Positions 8,954 to 18,513 are shown, counted from the stretch's first letter. The stretch: 64,000 nucleotides of DNA from Aeoliella straminimaris (GCF_024054565.1 NZ_JAMXLR010000073.1:1-64000); one strand, 5' to 3'. A program made the numbers and translations. Notes: generated by a model not told the origin, from the letters alone.

Positions 8954-11815
8954 TTACCTCCAGTCGAGTACGCGGAATACTCCTTCGTGTTGCCGGACTT
9001 TTTGCGGCAGGGCCAACAAGCGGTCGCGGTAAATGCTCAGCAGCACCGCGGCCGCGAAGAACGCCCCGCCACCGATCATCATGTACACCGCCGCACTTTG
9101 CAGTTCGGGCAGGTCAACCAGTGCCACCAGGCTAACAACCCAGGCGGTCAGCGAGCCGGCGCCCACCAGCGTTGTGACCCGCACGCGGCACAGTACGCCA
9201 GCGCCCAACAGCAATAGTCCGACCAGCAGGGCACCCAGCTCGTTCAGCACGGCCATCGCTTCCCAAGCCGGGGCGTACTCGGTGAATCGTTGGGCCAGCA
9301 AGCCCAACACCAGGGGGCCAGCGGACAGCAAGCTGCCGGCGAACAGTTGCAGGTCGACCGTGGGGTCGCGCCGTTCGCCTTCGCGACGCCAGCGAACATG
9401 GCCCGCGGCCAGCAACAGCAGGCCCGAGGCTACCGCGACCAATTCGGTACGTTCCCACACCGAAAGCGGCGCCATCACGTTGGCCACCAACACGCCCGCC
9501 AGTACATGCAGTCCGGCCAGGGTGCGTGAAGTCGTCTTCCAGTCGCGGGAAGTGCTGATGAGCGAGCTCAACAGCGCGGCCAGTCCTTGCCCCGCCGCCA
9601 AGGCGATCAGCGGCAGTTCTTCGTTGCCGGCCAGCAGTCGGCCCATGGTCATCAACAATCCGCCCAGCGAGCCAAACAGTACAATCACGGCCCCCACCGT
9701 GGCCAGACGATCGACCGGGTCGCCTTCGGTACGGTCCTTGCGGCGGGCGATGGCCATGGTGGCCAGGCCCACGGTGCTGGCTGCCAACAGCGGCGCGTAC
9801 TCGGCCAATCCGGCTGCGGCCAAAAGTTGCCAAACCGCTGCACAAGCACTGATGCCAGCGGCAACCAGCGGCACCGATTGACGGCTCCGCATCGAGCCCA
9901 CGCCCAACAATCCCGCTGCAGCGGCATAAAAGATGGTCAGTGCCAAGTGCTCCTTGGCCACCAACACGGCGGGAGCAGCGGCGAAGCCTGTCACCACGCC
10001 CACCGACAACCCCAACAGCAGCAACGTAGCAGCTACCGCCGGACGGTGGAGCGTATCGGTCCAGTCTTCACGGCCCAACACGCGAGCCGTAACCGCCAAG
10101 GCGACCGGAGCGATCATCGCCAGTGGCAATACCAACGCCAGCGAGCTAACTCCCAACGAAACCACCAGGGCCACTGCAGCACCCACCAGCGGTAGCCCCG
10201 CGGCGTATTGCAGCACATCGGCGGTGCGGGTGTGCCCGCGAAGCTGCGACATCCGGCCACCCACCACACAGCCCGCCGCGGCGATGACCATGCCGGCCAT
10301 GTAGAGTAGATCGAGCGGGAAAGAGGCAATCGAGCCGGCCGGCACGAACAGGCCACGCAACAGGGCCACGGCGCCCCAGGCGACGGCCAGCCCGGTGCAT
10401 CCGGTGCCCACGCTGCCGAACACCCGACTGAGTTGCTCGACCGCTTCGCCCCCCTTTCGCCAGAACCCCGAGGCCACCGCAGCAATCAACCCTGTGGAGG
10501 CCAGCACCAACAACCACAACCCTTCGGTGGTGGGTACGTTTAGCAAGTTCAGCAGGATCACTTCGCTCCACAGTAGCGAGAAAACCGACAGGTAGGCGTA
10601 GCGTTTCTCGCGCGTCGCGGTGGCCACCTGCGAGTAGGCATAAGTGTAAGTGGCCAGCAGCGTCAACAGCAGCGAGATCAACTTGGCGCTTTGCGCGACC
10701 GTCACGCTCGGCTCGGTGAACGAAACCCAATTAGCGAACACCGGCTCGTAGAAGTCGCCTACCAAACGTCCGGCGAGTAGCACCATCAGGCCAACGGCCA
10801 TCACGACATGCCCTGCCAGGAAGAAGGCCCGACCGAAATTTTCGCGGTTGAACGGACCTTCTCCCGTATGGAATAGACGTTCGACGTGCACGCACGCCGC
10901 CCCCAGCACGACCATGAACACGGACGGACCGAGGATCTCCCAGAACCGATCGATCGATTGATCGGCCAGGAACAACAGGCCCGTCATGGTGACGCCCGCC
11001 ACTAGCGTATAGACGAACATCGAGTCTTTGAGCAGTCTTGCCACGCCGGCGTAGACGGCACAACAGATCAAGGCCGGCACCCAGAGATGGCCGCCGTCCT
11101 TAATGGTGATCAAACCTTGCGCGTCGTAAAACCACAAGTTCAGTGGCAGTACCAGGCACGCCAGCAGGGTAATGGCTCGTCCCGCTGTCTGGTAACGCGA
11201 GTAACGAACCATTGAGGCCCCGGCCGCCAGCAGCCCCAGGTTTGCGCCGCCCAGGCAGAAGGCAACCGTCATAGGATTGTCGAACACCCCGATCGACCAT
11301 AGCCAGATCGCCAGGCCCAGCATCAGTAGCGCCCCGCCGGTGGCCATCAAGGCTTGCAGGCTCCGCGGGTCGAGCAGGTACTCGACTAGCGATCGGCCCT
11401 TGGGGGCCTCGCCGGTGTCGGGCGTGAGTTGGATCTCCGAAAGCGACTCCTCACCATTCACATCTTCTAGCTTGGACTCCACGGCTTGGCGGCGCGTGGC
11501 AATCTGGGAGGCCATGGTTTCGACTTGGGCCGGGGTGATTCGCTGTTGCGAACCTTGGCGGCGAATCTCCTGCTCGATGAAAAGTAGACGCCGCCGCTCG
11601 ACTTCCAACGGTTTTTGCGAATCCGCCACTGCCCGCGGTGAGGGCAGCACGCTGGTGTAGTCGAGCGACGGGTCAAGCTCCGCCCCCCATTTGCTGTACA
11701 GTAACTCGATTCGGGCATGCTGCGGCTGCGAAACAACGCCGGTCTGCTGCCACGTGGCGAACTGCCTCTTCAGTTCTTCGAGTGCCACAAGTAGTTCCTG
11801 ATACGACTCGGTCAT
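8954..11815 (-). CDS. Large polytopic membrane protein, unknown function
   Basis: A 953-residue protein. About 150 N-terminal residues are charged and helical, probably cytoplasmic. They are followed by some 20 or more hydrophobic helices in close succession and a short cytoplasmic tail. It resembles large predicted membrane proteins of planctomycetes annotated as hypothetical; the multi-helix layout recalls DUF2157/DUF2339-like proteins, but I cannot place it firmly. No catalytic motif stands out. It is a single-gene unit with its own start region at 11816-12062, facing the sigma-54 activator gene. Confidence 0.75.
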   Translation of the reverse strand: MTESYQELLVALEELKRQFATWQQTGVVSQPQHARIELLYSKWGAELDPSLDYTSVLPSPRAVADSQKPLEVERRRLLFIEQEIRRQGSQQRITPAQVETMASQIATRRQAVESKLEDVNGEESLSEIQLTPDTGEAPKGRSLVEYLLDPRSLQALMATGGALLMLGLAIWLWSIGVFDNPMTVAFCLGGANLGLLAAGASMVRYSRYQTAGRAITLLACLVLPLNLWFYDAQGLITIKDGGHLWVPALICCAVYAGVARLLKDSMFVYTLVAGVTMTGLLFLADQSIDRFWEILGPSVFMVVLGAACVHVERLFHTGEGPFNRENFGRAFFLAGHVVMAVGLMVLLAGRLVGDFYEPVFANWVSFTEPSVTVAQSAKLISLLLTLLATYTYAYSQVATATREKRYAYLSVFSLLWSEVILLNLLNVPTTEGLWLLVLASTGLIAAVASGFWRKGGEAVEQLSRVFGSVGTGCTGLAVAWGAVALLRGLFVPAGSIASFPLDLLYMAGMVIAAAGCVVGGRMSQLRGHTRTADVLQYAAGLPLVGAAVALVVSLGVSSLALVLPLAMIAPVALAVTARVLGREDWTDTLHRPAVAATLLLLGLSVGVVTGFAAAPAVLVAKEHLALTIFYAAAAGLLGVGSMRSRQSVPLVAAGISACAAVWQLLAAAGLAEYAPLLAASTVGLATMAIARRKDRTEGDPVDRLATVGAVIVLFGSLGGLLMTMGRLLAGNEELPLIALAAGQGLAALLSSLISTSRDWKTTSRTLAGLHVLAGVLVANVMAPLSVWERTELVAVASGLLLLAAGHVRWRREGERRDPTVDLQLFAGSLLSAGPLVLGLLAQRFTEYAPAWEAMAVLNELGALLVGLLLLGAGVLCRVRVTTLVGAGSLTAWVVSLVALVDLPELQSAAVYMMIGGGAFFAAAVLLSIYRDRLLALPQKVRQHEGVFRVLDWR

Positions 11816-12062
11816 CTTTTTCCCCTTTTCCCTTTGTTAAGCGTGGAGGACCTGATGCCGACAGAGTCAGCGGATCCGAACGCCAACCCCTTAAGCAACG
11901 CCGGTGCCAGCACCGCAAAGAAATTTGTAAGTGCTGTTTTAGAAGCAACTTAAGGTGATTGTGCCGCGAAAGAGCGTGCTGGAGGATGGCCGCTGGTGTA
12001 CATTGGGTGTATGCGTCGATGTGCGCTGATTGTCCACTCCCGATGGCGTAGTCCGGCTCAAA

Positions 12063-13598
12063 ATGTCCGATTCGATCCCCCGCGAGCACCGAGCATTCCT
12101 CCAGTCGCTTGCCGACCTGGCCTACTGCAACCCGTTCAGTCCCCAGCGGTTGGTGCTGGAACAGCAGGCCCTGGGGCGGGATGCGACGAGCGTGACCGAA
12201 GAGGTCTGGAGCCGCACCCAGGAGACCGACCACACCGAGCGGCCGAGCGTACTAGCGATCAACGACCAGGCGGAGAATTTGGTCGAGCATCTCTGCGAGA
12301 AGTTCGCCAAGCGACGAACCCTCGATGCTCGCACGCGGGAGTTGTACGACGACCTGGTGACCTACGTGCTCTACTATCGGCACCTGGCACATCGAACCAT
12401 CGAGCAGTTGTTTGCTCCCCCACGAGGCAGCGCGGGGCAGATTGCGTGGCGGAAGTTTGCCAGCGACTACGAGCGGTTGTTCGGTTCCCCGGCGTTTGAC
12501 GACTACGATACCGATACGGCCGCCCATCTGTACGCCTGCCTCTGTCAGGTGCGCCGGGCGTTCAAACACATCTTCGATTGCATTCTGGGCGAGTCCGCGC
12601 CGGCGGGTCGGCTTCGCGAAGCGGTGTGGCAGTCGATCTTCACCCACGACATGCGCCGCTACCGCCGTTCGTTGTACCGCTCGCTCCGCGAGTTGCCCAC
12701 GCTCATCTCGGGTCCGTCGGGTACCGGTAAAGAGCTCGTGGCCCGGGCGATTGCCTGCTCGCAGTACCTCGATTTCGACCCTGATCGCGAACGGTTTATC
12801 GACGACCCCGCGGTGGCCTTCACACCGATCAACCTCTCGGCGCTGTCGCCGACGTTGATCGAGTCCGAACTGTTCGGCCATCGCCGCGGCTCGTTTACCG
12901 GTGCGGATGCGGATCGCATTGGGTGGTTCGAAGTTTGCCGGCCGCATGGCGCGGTGTTCCTCGACGAAATTGGCGAGCTCGATATGGGCATTCAGGTGAA
13001 GCTGTTGCGGGTGATGCAGCAGCGAACCTACACGCGACTCGGCGATTCCGAGGAGCGAGTATTTGCCGGCAAGATCATCGCCGCCACGAATCGCGACCTG
13101 GCCGCCGAGATCGACGCGGGCCGATTTCGTCACGACCTGTACTACCGCCTGTGCGCCGACCGCATCGAGACACCAAGCCTCAGCCAGCAGTTGGTCGAAC
13201 GACCACAAGCGCTCGAGGGGCTGGTGCACTTCATCGCCGAACGCGTGGCACCGGGCGAGTCGCAAGCCGTGGCGGCCGAGACGCTCGATTGGATCGCCGG
13301 CAACCTGCCGCGCAGCTACAGTTGGCCAGGCAATATTCGCGAATTGGAGCAGTGCGTCCGCAACATCCTGGTCCGCCGCGAGTACATCCCTCGCACCGAA
13401 GCTGCCACACAACGCACGGGTTGGCTCACCGCCGCGGAGGCGGGCGAGCTCACCGCCGAAGAGCTGCTGTCGGCCTACACCACCTGGGTCCACTCGCAAC
13501 TCGGTACTTACGAAGCCACGGCCACGAAGCTGGGTTTGGATCGGCGTACGGTAAAGAGTAAGATTGATGCGAAGTGGCTGAAGAGCTTGAGGGAATGA
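12063..13598 (+). CDS. Sigma-54-dependent transcriptional activator
   Basis: This 511-residue protein has a central AAA+ domain of the bacterial enhancer-binding type: Walker A GPSGTGKE at 217-224, a sigma-54 contact loop reading GSFTGA (276-281) in place of GAFTGA, Walker B VFLDEIGEL at about 298-306, and a WPGNIREL motif. A Fis-like helix-turn-helix closes the protein. The N-terminal ~200 residues match no receiver, GAF or PAS domain that I can see, so the signal is unknown. The start is set at ATG 12063; a TTG 11 codons upstream is also possible. It is monocistronic and its target is not evident. Confidence 0.88.
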   Translation: MSDSIPREHRAFLQSLADLAYCNPFSPQRLVLEQQALGRDATSVTEEVWSRTQETDHTERPSVLAINDQAENLVEHLCEKFAKRRTLDARTRELYDDLVTYVLYYRHLAHRTIEQLFAPPRGSAGQIAWRKFASDYERLFGSPAFDDYDTDTAAHLYACLCQVRRAFKHIFDCILGESAPAGRLREAVWQSIFTHDMRRYRRSLYRSLRELPTLISGPSGTGKELVARAIACSQYLDFDPDRERFIDDPAVAFTPINLSALSPTLIESELFGHRRGSFTGADADRIGWFEVCRPHGAVFLDEIGELDMGIQVKLLRVMQQRTYTRLGDSEERVFAGKIIAATNRDLAAEIDAGRFRHDLYYRLCADRIETPSLSQQLVERPQALEGLVHFIAERVAPGESQAVAAETLDWIAGNLPRSYSWPGNIRELEQCVRNILVRREYIPRTEAATQRTGWLTAAEAGELTAEELLSAYTTWVHSQLGTYEATATKLGLDRRTVKSKIDAKWLKSLRE

Positions 13599-13623
13599 TG
13601 GCTCAGTAACCTAAAAGCAACAC

Positions 13624-13962
13624 ATGAAGGATCTTCGACCATTTTCGCGTTTCTATAACCCTTTGCGGTGGACTGCGCTGACATGGTTCGCAGTGATTGT
13701 CTGGTGCTTTGCCGCGATTCCGCTGAATCTGCCCCCAACGGAGTCGTATCGAATCGACCCCATCACAGGAGAGCTGGGCGCTCAGCGAACTGGTCGTTGC
13801 TGGTGGACAACTGACGCAATCGTTGCTCGGGTCGCAGACGGCGGGGTAGGGGGGCCGCACGGCAGGGTGGCTTCGCTCGCCGCGGCCGGATCCTCTGCCT
13901 GCTCGACTTCGTCCTTGATGGCAACTCACACCATAGACATTGGAAACGCAAAACGGAGTTAA
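13624..13962 (+). CDS. Questionable small membrane ORF, possibly degenerate
   Basis: A 112-codon frame. Its first ~50 residues look protein-like, with one hydrophobic helix at about 17-36. The remainder is rich in Gly, Ala and Ser and looks like read-through of noncoding sequence. No ribosome binding site is visible. It could be a truncated remnant of a longer membrane protein, or not a gene. Confidence 0.3.
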   Translation: MKDLRPFSRFYNPLRWTALTWFAVIVWCFAAIPLNLPPTESYRIDPITGELGAQRTGRCWWTTDAIVARVADGGVGGPHGRVASLAAAGSSACSTSSLMATHTIDIGNAKRS

Positions 13963-13963
13963 G

Positions 13964-14743
13964 ATGGACATTCTCGAACACAATCGCAAGGCTTGGGACA
14001 AGGCGGTGCAAGAGCAGGATCAGTGGACGTGTCCTGTCGATACCCAGGCGATTGAACGGGCGAAAGCAGGGGAGCTCGATATCGTGCTGACCCCCACTAA
14101 GTCGGTGCCGATGAGTTGGTTTCCCCCGTTGCCACAGTTGCCAACCTTGTGCCTGGCGTCGGGCGGTGGGCAGCAAGGGCCGTTGCTGGCCGCGGCGGGT
14201 TGCGATGTCGTAGTGTTCGACAACTCGCCGCAACAGCTGGGACAAGACCGGTTGGTTGCCGAGCGCGATGGCCTGCAACTGCGGACCGTGGAGGGTGACA
14301 TGGCCGACCTGTCGACCTTCGACGACGACAGCTTTGGCCTGATCGTTCACCCTTGCGCGAACTGCTTCGTACCGGACGTGCTACCGGTCTGGCGCGAGTG
14401 CCATCGGGTGCTGAAGAAGGGAGGCATCCTGATGGCAGGCTTCTGCAATCCCGTGCGATACATCTTCGAAGACAGTCGCTACGAGAACGGGGTGCTGCAG
14501 GTCCGCTATCCCATTCCCCATTCCGACGCCGCTGAATTGGGGGATGCCCAACTCAAGCATCGCATTCTCGACAAACTCGAACCCATGGAGTTTGGGCATA
14601 CGCTCTCCGACCAGATCGGGGGGCAACTGGAAGCGGGATTCGTGATCACCGGTTTCTATGAGGACCGATTCGGAGGACCGGAACCCGACCCTATCTCCAA
14701 CTACCTCGACACCTTCATCGCCACCCGCGCCGTCAAACCGTAG
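13964..14743 (+). CDS. Class I SAM-dependent methyltransferase
   Basis: A 259-residue cytoplasmic protein with the Rossmann methyltransferase pattern: a SAM loop with LASGGGQQGP near residue 63, an acidic residue in VVFDNS at the end of beta2, GDMADL, and a motif IV region around IVHPCANCF, followed by a post-loop LKKGGILMAGF. The substrate is not evident. ATG 13964 is preceded at a good distance by GGAG, which favours it over an upstream TTG. It stands next to a long repeat-bearing noncoding stretch. Confidence 0.8.
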   Translation: MDILEHNRKAWDKAVQEQDQWTCPVDTQAIERAKAGELDIVLTPTKSVPMSWFPPLPQLPTLCLASGGGQQGPLLAAAGCDVVVFDNSPQQLGQDRLVAERDGLQLRTVEGDMADLSTFDDDSFGLIVHPCANCFVPDVLPVWRECHRVLKKGGILMAGFCNPVRYIFEDSRYENGVLQVRYPIPHSDAAELGDAQLKHRILDKLEPMEFGHTLSDQIGGQLEAGFVITGFYEDRFGGPEPDPISNYLDTFIATRAVKP

Positions 14744-15010
14744 CCAACCACCGCCGCGACCCTCGGCACCGAGTTTTGCTACAACTTCCACCATTCGCAT
14801 TCATGGGCCCAAAACTCCCGGTGTGTCGGCCCCCGAATTCTTGCCAAACCCCTTGTTTTTGCGAGGATTCTTGCCGTTCGCCGGCTCAATCCCCCAGGAG
14901 TAGTTCCCCAACTATTCAGCGAGGTGGACCAAAACTCCCAAGTGGGCCCAAAACTCTGGAAAGGTTCAAATCCTGGATCAGCTCCCGCCACCCACGGCTG
15001 GCGCCATCGG

Positions 15011-15058
15011 CTCACTTACTCACTTACTCACTTACTCTCCTACTCACTTACTCACCTA
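15011..15058 (+). repeat. Octanucleotide tandem array (CTCACTTA, six units)
   Basis: Six consecutive 8-base units: four are CTCACTTA, one is CTCTCCTA and one CTCACCTA. The same octamers, in inverted orientation, flank the four-helix-bundle gene inside the oad operon near 48.5-48.9 kb. No gene accompanies this copy. Confidence 0.9.
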
Positions 15059-15290
15059 GCCCTCTCACCAAGGCCCCAACGCCCCCCGTTTGCCGAGTGT
15101 GCACACCACCCTGCAGCACCATTGGAGCACACCCCCATTCGATTTCTACGGTAACTTTTTTACACGCGGCAGATTCACGTGCTTTGGGGGGCATCGAGAG
15201 CGTTTGAGAACCAAGCCGGAAACGGCGCTGGGCGAGGTAGTCGGGGCGGGTTCTGAGCTTCTCGAATCTATTAAGGAGAGCGGCGCCGAC

Positions 15291-15386
15291 GCGGTTTCGG
15301 AAGTTTTGTAGCTGAAAGCGGTTGTGACAACCTCAGCGAGTTCAAGGACAACCATATTGCGGTAGGGATGTACACCGAGGAGGATT
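15291..15386 (+). repeat. Dispersed repeat copy A (GGTTGTGACAACC type)
   Basis: It shares about 40 bases at high identity with copy B (GCGGTTTCG, then AGCGGTTGTGACAACC), and further on GCGGT..GATGTACACCG. The core GGTTGT-g-ACAACC is a 6-base palindrome. It lies about 100 bases before the DUF3592-like gene. Confidence 0.65.
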
Positions 15387-15486
15387 GTACAGGTATACTG
15401 AGAGCCGCCCAGAACGATGGCGCCCGGGTCTGTGCTGATTGTAGTACGACGTCCTCGCTGACAGCCCTGTTTCGTCACTCCTGACA

Positions 15487-15996
15487 TTGATAGAGTTCAA
15501 GCTCGTGGAGAAAAAGAATCCTCTTCGACTTAGTGACTCCCTGGTTTTTCTGTTGTTCGGGTCATTCTTGGCGTGTGTGTCCATCGTAATGGTGGATTTC
15601 TGTGGCCAATGGTGCTACTCAGAATATCAGTTTTCTCTGGATAGCATTGAAGGCAAAGGAACGGTCATTGACGTTGAGGAGGAAAGCGTAAGGGCAAGTC
15701 TGCGTCGGCGAACAAGAGTCACCTTTTATAATTTGGTAGTTGAGAGCGAACATGGAGAGTTGAGAATCGGGGCAACGGAATCGGTACCGATAGGTTCAAC
15801 AGTACACTACGAATTCTCGCCAACGCAACAGACAGCTAGGTTTCATGGCGAATCGATGTTCTGGGAGACCATGCTGGGTACAATGCTGTTCGTAGCTATT
15901 GGAATCTTCTCGCTATTTCTATTGGTTTTGGCTTACCTCTGCTCTGGCGGGAAGCGTGCCGTCGACGAAGAGAATACCCAGCAGCCCATTCCATAG
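15487..15996 (+). CDS. Small membrane protein, DUF3592-like
   Basis: A 169-residue protein with one hydrophobic helix near residues 18-38, a beta-rich domain of about 85 residues, and a second helix near 130-152. This two-helix frame around a small beta domain resembles DUF3592 proteins, whose function is unknown. The start is TTG 15487; a GTG at 15505 is an alternative, and no ATG is in frame. Base composition is less GC-rich than the flanking chromosomal genes. It lies between repeat copies A and B. Confidence 0.6.
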   Translation: MIEFKLVEKKNPLRLSDSLVFLLFGSFLACVSIVMVDFCGQWCYSEYQFSLDSIEGKGTVIDVEEESVRASLRRRTRVTFYNLVVESEHGELRIGATESVPIGSTVHYEFSPTQQTARFHGESMFWETMLGTMLFVAIGIFSLFLLVLAYLCSGGKRAVDEENTQQPIP

Positions 15997-16524
15997 TTTT
16001 CGGTGTCTGCATTGCAGTGAACAACTACGGTTAAGGCTGAGCTCAAACTCGGAGAGCAGTTTCACCCTATCTAAGAACGCGGGCCGGTGCAGCTCACTTC
16101 GGTCAATATGCTGGTCGCCAATTTGCCCGAGGTGTGCCCAACCTCAGCGGTTTCGCAAGCTCCGGATCTGACAGCGGTTGTGACAACCGACCGCAGATAG
16201 GTCACCCCGCTAGCCGCTGCGGTGATGTACACCGCGGGGAGTTGCGGGTTGGCCCGCAGGACTTGCACCGCGGCTTGAGCCGATGTCGCTTCAGAGGAGA
16301 GACCCCTGCAAGCCCGCGCCGAGCGCAACCTTCTGGTTTTCCAGCCGAAGTAGGTGCGAACTACGCGTAGGGAATGCCGGTGTTCCCATTGCCGATAGTC
16401 AGTGGCCCGCTAGATGATTGGATCGCATGGCCAGCGTGGTGGTGTTACACTCATGGAAATCACGCTGCGACAGCTCTTGGGATTTCTATCTGTCCCCATT
16501 CGTTTGTACGGGCGAGGAGAAAAT
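15997..16524. other. Intergenic region carrying repeat copy B
   Basis: About 530 bases with no convincing gene. Copy B of the dispersed repeat occupies 16086-16240. A leftward open frame through it (16071-16328) has no recognisable family and coincides with the repeat, so I do not call it. Confidence 0.55.
16086..16240 (+). repeat. Dispersed repeat copy B (GGTTGTGACAACC type)
   Basis: Over 16086-16196 it aligns with copy C at 17459, sharing GGTGCAGCTC, GCTGGTCGCC, GTGCCCAACCTCAGC and AGCGGTTGTGACA. Its right part aligns with copy A. The palindrome GGTTGTGACAACC is intact. Confidence 0.75.
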
Positions 16525-17295
16525 ATGGGTTCAAGCACACGCCGCGGGCTTCGTCTGTCGCTTCGCAAAGTACTTCTTTTGGTTACCATCGTCGGCTTGG
16601 TCTGCGGATTATGGGCGCAAAGTCAGCAGCATCAAACGGTGTTGGCCGAGCTGGAAGAGCGGCATCAAAGAGATTTGGCCGAGCTACGAGCCGAGTTGTT
16701 TAGGAACGAAGCACATGCGTACATGGAGCGCTCCTCCCTTTTTTACAAATGGGCTAATCAGATCGCCATCAACCGCGCGCAGTTCGACGCGACCGAAGTG
16801 GCCGGAAAGACCATTGGCGAATGGGGAGTTGGCTTCTCATTCCCCAATAGTTCTGATCCAAGTAGTGGTATCGGTATACTATCGTATGAAGAGTCACCGA
16901 TATTAGATCCCGAATGCGTCGTTTTGATTAATGAGCCCGATACACCGCCCGCTGTCGTACGGGCGGCTGTGGTCTTCGCCGTGTCCCAGGTGTTTCCGTG
17001 GGCGAGCAACCTCGAGAATGATGCCGATCTGGTCGTGGAACACTACGAGGATCCTCAAGGGCAGAGCACGCGAAAGCTGCTGTGCGGTGACGGCAGTTTT
17101 TTAGTTGACATGCAGCCCAGAGACAGTAAGCAGATGCTTATTCAAGTGCGGACAGTAAATCGTAAATCGCTGGACAAACTATTGGAAGGGAAGGGATTCG
17201 GCATTCCGGATGTGAACGGTAAAAACCTCTTGCAGTGGTGGACGGTCGAAGAGATCGATCAACTGCACGGACCCATTACTCGACCATCGGAATGA
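16525..17295 (+). CDS. Single-pass membrane protein with coiled coil, unknown function
   Basis: A 256-residue protein: a basic N-terminus, one membrane helix near residues 15-32, a Glu/Arg-rich coiled-coil segment around 35-65, and a globular domain to the end. No family was recognised. ATG 16525 is chosen because GAGGAG sits five bases upstream. In-frame ATGs further upstream would add a tail before the helix and have no such site. It lies between repeat copies B and C. Confidence 0.6.
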   Translation: MGSSTRRGLRLSLRKVLLLVTIVGLVCGLWAQSQQHQTVLAELEERHQRDLAELRAELFRNEAHAYMERSSLFYKWANQIAINRAQFDATEVAGKTIGEWGVGFSFPNSSDPSSGIGILSYEESPILDPECVVLINEPDTPPAVVRAAVVFAVSQVFPWASNLENDADLVVEHYEDPQGQSTRKLLCGDGSFLVDMQPRDSKQMLIQVRTVNRKSLDKLLEGKGFGIPDVNGKNLLQWWTVEEIDQLHGPITRPSE

Positions 17296-17792
17296 TGAAC
17301 CTGGCCGAAGTCACTTCGCCATCACTTCAACCTTCGGCGATTGCCTTGGTCACGCACCGTACCGGCAACCTTTGGCACGTCGGTCTTGGCAACCTCTGTG
17401 GCTAGCTGATCGCCGTTCATGGGCACGATGAGCCGTTTCCAAGGCTTCCCCGCGCGTCGGTGCAGCTCCCCTCTTATAGCTCGCTGGTCGCCGAATTGCA
17501 TGAGGAGTGCCCAACCTCAGCAGATTTCAACGGTCTCGAATCCGCAGCGGTTGTGACATCCGACGCGGGTTGGATGAGTGTGCAATTGCGTCAGGAGAGC
17601 CGTGTCGGCGGTAGCTGGAGGAAGTTTCGCAACGTACGTCGAGGGCCCCTTTCGCTGGCAACGCGTTCAATTCTGTATATCTCGCCGATTCTCTCCCCGT
17701 CGAGTTCGCAAACCTTGCAGTCGGGTGGAGTTGCGCCGACAATGGAGCCGACTGCTTAATGGGTTAGGCAGACTTGTTTCTGTCCATTTATT
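17296..17792. other. Intergenic region carrying repeat copy C and the left edge of the integron array
   Basis: About 500 bases with no convincing gene. It contains a small inverted repeat near 17304-17338, repeat copy C at 17459-17580, and a perfect GTTAGGC (GTTRRRY consensus) at 17763-17769, some 30 bases before the first cassette core. No full attC fold is evident here, so the array edge may be an attI-like or secondary site. Confidence 0.5.
17459..17580 (+). repeat. Dispersed repeat copy C (GGTTGTGACA type)
   Basis: It aligns with copy B over about 111 bases. The palindrome is damaged here (ACATCC in place of ACAACC), consistent with decay. Confidence 0.7.
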
Positions 17793-17814
17793 GTTCGCAT
17801 GCTGAAGGCGACTC

Positions 17815-18504
17815 GTGACATTCCAGCGTCCAACCTGTACATGCAATGACGCTTGGCATCAACGCGGACGCGAAGTCAAGCTTCATCACGAAATGCAAGA
17901 TGAGAACTCTGACGGCTGGAAACGCCTGCTTGATCTGATAAGCGACGCTGCAGCGCGTAACATCGAAGAATGGACGCCGGGCTCGCTCATGCCACCGGAG
18001 GAATGGCACAGCATCGTCACGTTGCCGCCACAGATCGGAACCCTCAAATCGGTGCGCAAGCTGTGCCTGTACGGAAGCTCGCTCGTACGCATACCGCCCG
18101 AAATCGGCGAAATGTCCGCACTGCAAGAATTCGATCCGTACACGTCGTACCGCTTGCACTGGTTTCCCTATGAAATCACGCGATGTTCGCAACTAACCGA
18201 CAGCCGTATCAGCACGCGGGCGCTCTACGGGAACTTCAAGAATCGGAATCCGTTTCCTGATTTGCGACGTGAAACCGATTTTCTTGACTCGATACGCCCA
18301 ATGACGTGCAGCATTTGCAATACTCAGCTCGACGATACGTACACAACCCGATGGATTTCGCTGAACATCGCGACCGATGTCGTTCCGCTGCTCGTTTTTG
18401 CCTGCTCACACTCCTGTATTGATTCATTGCCGTCTCCACCTGACAATCATGTGTCGAAACCGCATCGCGGCGGACGTTCAGTCGAGCAACCACCTCGATG
18501 GTGA
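17815..18504 (+). CDS. Cassette 1: leucine-rich-repeat protein
   Basis: A 229-residue protein whose middle contains at least two LRR-like units (LPPQIG..., IPPEIG...) of the kind that mediate protein binding. A CxxC pair (CSICN) and a later Cys/His cluster in the C-terminal half may bind a metal. No signal peptide. The start GTG 17815 lies 16 bases after the cassette core GTTCGCA (17793-17799); ATG 17893 is an alternative giving 203 residues. The stop falls ten bases before the attC inverse core. Function unknown. Confidence 0.6.
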   Translation: MTFQRPTCTCNDAWHQRGREVKLHHEMQDENSDGWKRLLDLISDAAARNIEEWTPGSLMPPEEWHSIVTLPPQIGTLKSVRKLCLYGSSLVRIPPEIGEMSALQEFDPYTSYRLHWFPYEITRCSQLTDSRISTRALYGNFKNRNPFPDLRRETDFLDSIRPMTCSICNTQLDDTYTTRWISLNIATDVVPLLVFACSHSCIDSLPSPPDNHVSKPHRGGRSVEQPPRW

Positions 18505-18513
18505 CGCAACGCA

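Larger units (their letters stand above)
14744..15486. other. Noncoding region with several kinds of short repeats
   Basis: About 740 bases without a convincing gene. It contains three copies of a GG(C/A)CCAAAACTC motif (about 14806, 14928 and 14946), an octanucleotide array at 15011-15058, and copy A of the GGTTGTGACAACC-bearing repeat at 15291-15386. Frames across it lack family features. Confidence 0.6.

Noticed and set aside
15011..15058. CRISPR array
   Set aside because: The 8-bp units are contiguous with no spacers, and there are no cas genes.
16071..16328. Leftward 85-codon frame over repeat copy B
   Set aside because: The related copies A and C break the frame, so the conservation reflects the repeat and not a protein.
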